Shown piece after piece: positions 14,917 to 19,835 of a DNA stretch of 19,835 nt. The DNA lies in assembly GCA_035687895.1 (NCBI GenBank), contig DASRUE010000104.1, positions 1 to 19,835 of the forward strand, in the 5' to 3' direction. A program made the translations under genes and the position numbers. The notes under the pieces were generated by a model. It did no database searches. It had not been told where the DNA came from and worked only from the letters and a program-made list of their open reading frames with translations. The DNA is from JAERML01 sp035687895 (GTDB taxonomy: Bacteria > Bacteroidota > Ignavibacteria > UBA10030 > UBA6906). Every line of letters starts with the position of its first letter. The stretch's first letter is position 1.

Positions 14917-14945
14917 TTGACACTTCACTCAAAGTTTTGTAGCAT
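14917..14945 (+). promoter_or_regulatory. Strong candidate promoter for the membrane protein gene at 14992
   Basis: A consensus TTGACA (14917-14922), a 17-bp spacer and TAGCAT (14940-14945) followed by TG. It predicts a leader of about 40 nt ending in a GGAGG ribosome binding site (14983-14987). Confidence 0.65.
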
Positions 14946-14991
14946 TGCGGCGCAACGGGGGAGACATTCCATCACATCATCTGGAGGTTCT

Positions 14992-15417
14992 ATGAACAAG
15001 AAAGTATTGGTGGGATTCATCGTTGTCTTCGTGCTCATGGAGATCATGAGTTTTCTGATCCACGGGCTCATCCTCGAGTCAACGTATCAGTCATTGCAGA
15101 ATCTGTGGCGACCGGACATGATGGACCTTATGTGGGTTTACCATGTCATTTCGGTCATTGGGGCTTTCTTCTTCACGTTCATTTTCTCGAAGGGGTATGA
15201 AGGAAAAGGTGTCGTGGAAGGTTGCCGATACGGTTTGTACATCGGCATCTGGATGAGCGTCGGGATGGCGTATGGCACGTATGCGATGATTGCGATACCG
15301 TATTCGCTCGCCATCCAGTGGCTCATCTACGGGATCATTGAATATGTCATCTACGGTGCTGCTCTTGCGATGGTGTTCGGGAAGAACGCAACGGTCACAA
15401 AAGTGGCAGGATCCTGA
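14992..15417 (+). CDS. Four-helix membrane protein of unknown function
   Basis: A protein of 141 residues from ATG at 14992, which has a perfect GGAGG site 4 nt upstream; the open frame before it overlaps the divergent promoter region. Four hydrophobic helices are visible (about 4-26, 46-64, 80-103, 107-129). The loops are short, with one basic stretch (SKGYEGKG) after helix 2, suggesting N-in/C-in topology. The sequence contains FLIHGLILESTYQSL after helix 1, WR..MMDLMWVYHV before helix 2 and a YGLYIGIWMSVGMAYGTY segment; related short proteins are familiar from environmental Bacteroidota genomes as hypothetical, but I cannot name a family. It stands alone between a clear promoter (14917-14945) and a clear terminator (15443-15473), so it is a single-gene transcript. 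Confidence 0.88.
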   Translation: MNKKVLVGFIVVFVLMEIMSFLIHGLILESTYQSLQNLWRPDMMDLMWVYHVISVIGAFFFTFIFSKGYEGKGVVEGCRYGLYIGIWMSVGMAYGTYAMIAIPYSLAIQWLIYGIIEYVIYGAALAMVFGKNATVTKVAGS

Positions 15418-15442
15418 TCTTCGACTTTCCCGCTAAGCAATG

Positions 15443-15473
15443 CAACGCGCTCCGGCAGGGGCGCGTTGTTTTT
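15443..15473 (+). terminator. Rho-independent terminator of the 14992-15417 gene
   Basis: An 8-bp GC-rich stem (CAACGCGC / GCGCGTTG) is extended by a G-U and two C-G pairs around a GGCA loop and is followed at once by TTTTT (15469-15473). It lies 25 bp past the stop codon. Confidence 0.9.
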
Positions 15474-15477
15474 GTAA

Positions 15478-15951
15478 CCCATTCTTCCCTTGCGGAATAC
15501 TCCAGACACAACGCCAAACTCTCACCTTATTTCCGGGATCTTAACCCGCGTGTCCCTCGGCATTACCCAGGCACCTGGGTACAGGACCCGCAGGGATACT
15601 ATGTGGGCGGCAGTGGGATGAGTTTCTATCTCAGGGACCTCGACCGTTTTGGCTATCTCTATCTTACCTTACGCCTTATGCATGGACGACCCGGCTCCGT
15701 CCAGATTCTGCCAACCGACTGGGTGCAGATCTCCACACAGCCGGATGATAACGTTCCCCGGACATGGGGGGGAATTTACTGACGTGAAATATGGTTATCA
15801 CTGGAGGACCGGTATGCATGGCAATGACACCCTGCATATGGCAGTAGGGTCTGGGAGACAATTCGTTGTCGTTGATTCAGCTGATGGCGACGCAAGTCCT
15901 GGCCACAACGAACCGGTAGCGAATTCCAAATATTACGGAGAAGGTCAATGA
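15478..15951 (+). pseudogene. Decayed C-terminal part of a beta-lactamase-family serine hydrolase
   Basis: Three segments of the class C beta-lactamase-like family appear in order but in different frames. From about 15490 (frame of 15490) NSHLISGILTRVS then LGIT; the roughly 20 residues expected between them are missing. From about 15573 (frame of 15585) TWVQDPQGYYVGGSGMSF followed by YLRDLDRFGYLYL and LPTDWVQIS, running to a TGA at 15780-15782. From about 15775 (frame of 15781) VKYGYHWRTGMHGNDTLHMA then GSGRQFVVV, ending in TGA at 15949-15951. The second shift falls at a run of seven G near 15767-15773. The N-terminal half with the SxxK nucleophile is absent, the left edge abutting the previous gene's terminator. 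The remnant's end contains the ribosome binding site of msrA and overlaps its ATG. The gene must be non-functional unless several sequencing errors coincide. Confidence 0.75.
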
Positions 15952-16568
15952 AGATGTTCGCAGCACGGGGGAGGAGGTGGGAGATAGCAACATCGGTTCT
16001 TCTCCTTCTCGTTGGTTATCAATCATCAAGCATGAGTGGAATGAGTATGAACAACAATCTTGAAAAGGCGACATTGGGGGGTGGATGTTTCTGGTGCCTC
16101 GAAGCGGTCTACGAGCGAATCGATGGAGTGAAATCCGTTGTATCCGGCTATGCCGGCGGCAAGGTCGCCAATCCGACATACGAGCAGGTGTGTACCGGCA
16201 AAACCGGTCATGCAGAGGTGGTGCAGATTGAATATGACCCGAAAGTTCTCAGTTACGAACGGCTGTTGAAGCTCTTCTGGGATTGTCACGACCCGACCAC
16301 GTTGAACCGGCAAGGGGGGGACGTCGGGGCACAGTACCGTTCTGTAATCTTCTATCACGACCAGAAACAGAAGGAAGTCGCGGAAAAGTCAAAAGCTGCC
16401 GCTGGTGCCTCCGGTTTGTTTTCCGATCCGATTGTTACCGAGATTCTGCCGCTGCCAACATTCTACAAAGCGGAGAACTATCACCAGGATTACTTCCAGA
16501 ACAACCCCAACGCACCGTACTGTACGTTCGTGATTAAACCCAAGTTGAAGAAGCTGCAAACGAAGTAG
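15948..16568 (+). CDS. msrA: Peptide methionine-S-sulfoxide reductase, probably exported
   Basis: Reduces the S-epimer of methionine sulfoxide in proteins. The catalytic GCFWC lies at residues 46-50 (nucleophile C47), followed by family motifs SGYAGG, YEQVCTGKTGHAEVV, DCHDPTT, GAQYRS and AENYHQDYF. The protein has 206 residues; the extra length over the usual 170-180 is an N-terminal extension MKMFAARGRR plus hydrophobic ATSVLLLLVGY, a signal or anchor that would place it in the periplasm. Translation from 15948 is supported by GGAGAAGG just upstream; an internal Met34 or Met32 would give the short cytoplasmic form but has no ribosome binding site. The hydrophobic segment ends LLVGYQSSS, looking like a lipobox with Tyr in place of Cys. 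The start overlaps the stop of the hydrolase remnant (ATGA). Confidence 0.94.
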   Translation: MKMFAARGRRWEIATSVLLLLVGYQSSSMSGMSMNNNLEKATLGGGCFWCLEAVYERIDGVKSVVSGYAGGKVANPTYEQVCTGKTGHAEVVQIEYDPKVLSYERLLKLFWDCHDPTTLNRQGGDVGAQYRSVIFYHDQKQKEVAEKSKAAAGASGLFSDPIVTEILPLPTFYKAENYHQDYFQNNPNAPYCTFVIKPKLKKLQTK

Positions 16569-16589
16569 GTGAAAGAAAGTTTATTGAAT

Positions 16590-16619
16590 CCGCCCGTTCA
16601 TCATTTCATGGACGGGCGG
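16590..16619. terminator. Hairpin between convergent msrA and GH31 genes, probable bidirectional terminator
   Basis: CCGCCCGTTCAT pairs with ATGGACGGGCGG (12 bp with one G-U) around a CATTTC loop, 21 bp after the msrA stop and 33 bp after the GH31 stop. The plus-strand tail is TGTGTTT and the minus-strand tail is ATTCAATAAACTTT; both are moderately T-rich. Confidence 0.65.
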
Positions 16620-16652
16620 GTGTGTTTCCGGTGCGCGACCTTCAACTTGATA

Positions 16653-19097
16653 TCAGGGCTTCTCCGACGAGCAGTCACCGATGGACTTTACCAACACGTT
16701 GCTGGCAATCGGCGTGCTCTTGACGAACACGGAAAGGCACATTTTCTCCCGGTCCCATACAACACCTTCTTCCGCCGCAATCGCCTCGCGTACCGATGTT
16801 AATAGTTTCAACGGCCTGCCGTTGATTTCCATGCAGAGTGGCCGGACAAGACCATGGAAGTCCACGCGGTACGCCCGACGCGTCGACGCGTGGTCATAGG
16901 TTCCAACCCCAGCGGCAATGTTCAGGCTCATGACGGACTGCGTGAACACAATGTCCATGGTCCGTTTCTCCCCCCTTGTATATGCCCCGGTAGTGCCGTC
17001 GTCCTCGTAGAGTGTAAATGAGGCGTCCTTACCGGTGTACACGTGAATGAAAAGGCTGTCGTTCGGAATGAACGCCGTGCTGAGTGCTGGCGGGACCATC
17101 GGAATAATGCTTCCCGACTTAACAAAAAGGGGCATCCGTTCGAGTGGAGCTGACACGTGGACGAACTGTTTTCCCGGAAGGAGTTCGTCCGTCCAGAAAT
17201 TGTACCACCTCCCTGCGGGGAGGTACAGTTCTTTTGCTGTTTGACCAACCTCAACAACGGGTGAGACCAGAAGGGCATCTCCCCAGAGGTACGAGCTACT
17301 CTCGTTATACAGGTTGTCGTCATCCGGGAAAGCAAAAAAAAGCGGACGGGCAAGCGGCATACCTGTTTCGTAGTTCTGGTGTGCCATCGAATAGATGTAC
17401 GGCAGGAGCTGATACCGGAGCTGGATATATGTTCTGCAGATCCGTTCTGCTTCGGGTCCGAACGCCCACGGTTCGGTCGGAGCGCCTTTCACAACCTCGC
17501 CGGCACCGTGCGCGCGTGCAATCGGACAGAAGGTGCCGTACTGCATCCAGCGGACATAAAGTTCGGGTGTTGTTGGGTTTCTTGCATATCCACCGATGTC
17601 AGAATTATGATACGCCAGCCCGGACATACCCATGTTCAACAGCATGGGAAGCTGTACCGCAAGTCCGCCGAACTTCCTCGCCACATCACCCGACCACGGT
17701 ATCGCACCGTACCGTTGAATGCCGGCAAAGCCTGAACGGGTGAGGTTGAACACCCGCCGGTCAGGACGGAGACGGTTGAACCCTTCAAAGACCGTCTTTG
17801 CCCAGAGGAGGTTGTAGATATTGTGTACCTTTGCGGCGGTTCCGAGGTGATGCTGCATCTCGTCCGGATGCCGCTCCGGCTCACCGAGGTCAGTCCAGAT
17901 TCCGGCAACCTCCGTTCCGAGGAACGCAGGATGCTTGTTCCACCACCAGAGCCGCGCATCGGGATTAGTCATATCAAGCAACGCAGCGCTGCATCCGTCG
18001 CACGACCACCACTTGTCAAACGTATATGGCCGGCCGCGTGTATCTCGCGCAAAGTAGGCATTGCTCGCCGCCTCAGCGTAGTTCACTGATGAGTCAATGA
18101 TATACGGCTCCGTGATAAGGACGGTCTTGATTCCCTCCGCTGCAAAGTCAGACATCATCCGCTCAGGGTCGGGCCAGGAAGAGCGGTCCCATCGAAGATC
18201 TCCCATGTACTTGAACCACCGCAGGTCCAGCACAAGCGCATCGCAGGGAAATTGCTTCGCACGAAGTGTGTCGACAGTGGCGCGGGCCTCCTTTTCGTTC
18301 TGATATCGATTCTTCGATTGCATGTAACCAAATGCCCAGCGGGGAGGGAGGGGCTGTCGTCCGGTAAGCCACGTGTACTTCTCAAGCTGCCCGGGTATCG
18401 TCGGGGCTGCAATAAGATAGTAGGAGAGTTCTCCCCCGGTCGCAGTATAGGAGAATCGCGTCGTATCAGATGCCCCGAGATCAAATTTCCCTCTGAACGT
18501 ATTGTCAAAGTAGAGAGCGTAGCCGCTCGTGGAAGCAAGAAACGGGACGTTCAGATTCATTGTTGCGAGTGGAGTTGAATACCCACCGATCTGCGTGTTG
18601 TAGCTCTCGAACGCCTGTCCCCGTTTGTCCAGGCTCGTGCCCCGTTCTCCTGTGCCGTAGAAACGCTCACGCGGACGAAGTGAGAAATTCACAACCCGCT
18701 CTGCTTGCTCCGACGTGAATCCCACCGCGACGGGTTCTTCAACCAGCAACTCTCCGGAAGATGTAAAGTAGGAAAACCGGAGCGGGAATTTGCGGCAGTG
18801 CATTCGTATGGATGAAGACGATATCACAAGCAACGAATCGGAGTCTTGAATCGAAAGAGGAACGCTTTCTGTCGTGTCACGAATGACAACAAAAGAGGAG
18901 TCTACCGTAGAGGAGGGGGACGGAAGATAATCGATACGGAGAATGTCGGATCGATAGAAGATGAATCGCACCGCCGACGTGTCCGCCTGCACCGTGATGG
19001 CTTTCCCGCCTTTTGCATACCCCGTGAATCCGCCGAGAGGTGTCTGTCCGTTCGCGTGCAGTGTAGCAAGCAGCAGGAGAAGGATCACGAATCTCAT
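16653..19097 (-). CDS. Glycoside hydrolase family 31 enzyme (alpha-glucosidase / alpha-transglucosylase type), exported
   Basis: A protein of 814 residues from ATG at 19097, chosen for its AAAGGAGG site and because it opens a signal peptide (MRFVILLLLLATLHANG). Residues about 25-245 are the N-terminal beta-sandwich (GERGTSLDKRGQAFESYNT), 246-580 the catalytic barrel, 580-660 the proximal beta domain, and 660-780 a distal DUF5110-like domain. The nucleophile is D403 in WTDLGEPE and the acid/base D471 in WSGDVARKF; other subsite residues lie in LDLRWFKYMGDLRWD, HNSDIGGY and ARAHG. The WTDLGEPE form and the 68-residue spacing resemble Cellvibrio Agd31B, an oligosaccharide 4-alpha-glucosyltransferase, so transglycosylation is as likely as hydrolysis. 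It follows a second GH31 gene with an ATGA overlap, implying one operon, and shares its C-terminal module (see repeats). No T9SS domain; likely periplasmic. Confidence 0.93.
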   Translation of the reverse strand: MRFVILLLLLATLHANGQTPLGGFTGYAKGGKAITVQADTSAVRFIFYRSDILRIDYLPSPSSTVDSSFVVIRDTTESVPLSIQDSDSLLVISSSSIRMHCRKFPLRFSYFTSSGELLVEEPVAVGFTSEQAERVVNFSLRPRERFYGTGERGTSLDKRGQAFESYNTQIGGYSTPLATMNLNVPFLASTSGYALYFDNTFRGKFDLGASDTTRFSYTATGGELSYYLIAAPTIPGQLEKYTWLTGRQPLPPRWAFGYMQSKNRYQNEKEARATVDTLRAKQFPCDALVLDLRWFKYMGDLRWDRSSWPDPERMMSDFAAEGIKTVLITEPYIIDSSVNYAEAASNAYFARDTRGRPYTFDKWWSCDGCSAALLDMTNPDARLWWWNKHPAFLGTEVAGIWTDLGEPERHPDEMQHHLGTAAKVHNIYNLLWAKTVFEGFNRLRPDRRVFNLTRSGFAGIQRYGAIPWSGDVARKFGGLAVQLPMLLNMGMSGLAYHNSDIGGYARNPTTPELYVRWMQYGTFCPIARAHGAGEVVKGAPTEPWAFGPEAERICRTYIQLRYQLLPYIYSMAHQNYETGMPLARPLFFAFPDDDNLYNESSSYLWGDALLVSPVVEVGQTAKELYLPAGRWYNFWTDELLPGKQFVHVSAPLERMPLFVKSGSIIPMVPPALSTAFIPNDSLFIHVYTGKDASFTLYEDDGTTGAYTRGEKRTMDIVFTQSVMSLNIAAGVGTYDHASTRRAYRVDFHGLVRPLCMEINGRPLKLLTSVREAIAAEEGVVWDREKMCLSVFVKSTPIASNVLVKSIGDCSSEKP
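16671..17120 (-). repeat. C-terminal module copy 1 (GH31 tandem duplication)
   Basis: Encodes the last 150 or so residues of the downstream GH31 enzyme (after PLFVK to the Cys near the end). It matches the C-terminus of the upstream GH31 gene almost without gaps, about two thirds identical by eye at protein level, with long conserved DNA runs around the segment encoding RPLCMEING. Confidence 0.8.
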
Positions 19098-19835
19098 TGC
19101 TTTCCTCCTTTGGGACAGTCGGGAATAGCCTTGAGCACCACATCGTGCGCTATCGGCAGGCTCTTGATTAACGCGGACAAGCATTTCTTCCCTTCATCCC
19201 ACACGATTCCTTCTTGCGCAGCAGTTGTCCCGCCCACCGATTTCACGAACGTCAATGGCTTGCCGTTGATTTCCATGCAGAGCGGTCGAGAAAGGCCGTG
19301 GAAATCGACCCGGTATGCGCGATGCGTGGGAGCCCCGTCGTAGGTTCCGACCCCGGCCGCAATTCTCAGGGTCATAGACGACTGAGTGAATATAACGTCT
19401 GTGGTCCGTTTCTCGCCGTTCGTTCGATACCTTTCAGTGATGCCGTCATCTTCGTAGAGGGTGAACGATGCATCCGCGCCGGTATATATGTGAATGACAA
19501 GGCTGTCCCTCGACATGAACGCAGTGCTCAGCGCGGGTGGCGCCATGGGAATGATGGAACCCGCTTTGACAAAAAGCGGAAGTACTCCTACGGGTGCATC
19601 ATAGTTGATGACCTGGTTCCCTTGCCATTTGGTGGCATCCCAGAAATTATACCACACTCCATCGGGCAACCACAGGGTAACATTACCACTGTCGGAACAG
19701 TTGGGAGCGACGAGCATTTCGCGTCCCCACATATATTGCAGGTCGTGCTCCCATGCGAGCGAATCACCCTGATGTTCGATGATCATCGCTCTTGCGATTG
19801 GGATGCCGGCCTCGAACGCCCGATGCACATAGGTG
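19094..19835 (-). CDS. Second GH31 enzyme, C-terminal part only (cut by the window edge)
   Basis: The visible 247 codons run from the right edge to the stop at 19094; the frame continues beyond the window, and the GTG at 19828 is an internal Val within TYVHRAFEAGIPIARAM, not a start. This is the end of the GH31 barrel, followed by the proximal beta domain (MWGREMLVAPN, LPDGVWYNFWDATKW, PVGVLPLFVKAG) and the distal DUF5110-like module (ASFTLYEDDGI, GVGTYDGAPTHRAYRVDF). Catalytic Asp residues lie off the edge, so activity cannot be judged. It overlaps the next GH31 gene by ATGA and is probably translated in concert with it. The proximal domain is only about one third identical to that of its neighbour, whereas the distal module is much closer, pointing to recombination between the two. 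Confidence 0.92.
   Translation of the reverse strand, partial: TYVHRAFEAGIPIARAMIIEHQGDSLAWEHDLQYMWGREMLVAPNCSDSGNVTLWLPDGVWYNFWDATKWQGNQVINYDAPVGVLPLFVKAGSIIPMAPPALSTAFMSRDSLVIHIYTGADASFTLYEDDGITERYRTNGEKRTTDVIFTQSSMTLRIAAGVGTYDGAPTHRAYRVDFHGLSRPLCMEINGKPLTFVKSVGGTTAAQEGIVWDEGKKCLSALIKSLPIAHDVVLKAIPDCPKGGKQ
19115..19567 (-). repeat. C-terminal module copy 2 (GH31 tandem duplication)
   Basis: Partner of 16671-17120, with a single-codon length difference. Direct repeats about 2.4 kb apart, in the same orientation and frame within adjacent genes. Confidence 0.8.

Noticed and set aside
15649..15951. 100-codon open frame read as an independent small gene
   Set aside because: Its first half is a shifted reading of the serine-hydrolase remnant and only the second half carries family motifs. 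It is part of the pseudogene.

Overview
The window reads as chromosomal DNA from a Gram-negative member of the Bacteroidota/Chlorobiota (FCB) group, probably Ignavibacteria-like. The main reason is the large secreted protein at 924-4049, which ends in a type IX secretion C-terminal sorting domain built around 'NYPNPFNPTT'. Supporting signs are a Bacteroidota-style lipoprotein and several candidate promoters with a TTG..N..TATNTTG pattern. The phylum call is inference; no rRNA is present. There are no tRNAs, CRISPR arrays, insertion sequences or phage genes. Most of the window is ordinary core and accessory metabolism.

Layout. (1) Minus strand, 1-775: thymidylate kinase (tmk), then 16 bp downstream the N-terminus of a probable S41 carboxy-terminal processing protease that runs off the left edge. 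(2) Minus strand, 924-5301: a T9SS-sorted surface or secreted protein with BNR-like repeats and a beta-propeller-like lipoprotein, each followed by a hairpin. (3) Minus strand, 5617-7781: an unrecognised exported protein whose end overlaps the start of anmK (anhydro-N-acetylmuramic acid kinase, cell-wall recycling). (4) Plus strand, 7807-11063: nfo (endonuclease IV), rsgA (ribosome-assembly GTPase, ATGA overlap with nfo) and a membrane-anchored metallophosphoesterase. (5) Minus strand, 11069-12847: a LamG-VanZ fusion membrane protein followed by pdxH. (6) 12904-15417: a Crp/Fnr-family regulator, a small DUF2892/YgaP-type membrane protein behind a palindromic operator, a convergent thioredoxin-TPR protein (CnoX/YbbN type), and a four-helix membrane protein with a textbook promoter and terminator. 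(7) 15478-16568: the wrecked C-terminal part of a beta-lactamase-family serine hydrolase, whose last codon overlaps the start of msrA. (8) Minus strand, 16653-19835: two tandem GH31 alpha-glucosidase-type genes with ATGA overlap; the upstream one is cut by the right edge.

How the genes fit together. Region 6-7 has a redox-repair flavour: a cysteine-containing Crp/Fnr regulator, a DUF2892 protein, a thioredoxin-TPR chaperone and methionine sulfoxide reductase. The clearest regulatory prediction is that the Crp/Fnr protein activates the DUF2892 gene through the 13705-13724 palindrome. The GH31 pair looks like an exported oligosaccharide-processing operon. I did not find a clearly new multi-gene system. 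The most interesting signals are the operator/promoter architecture, the near-duplicate C-terminal module in the two GH31 genes, the apparently leaderless nfo, and the serine-hydrolase relic fused to the msrA translation start.
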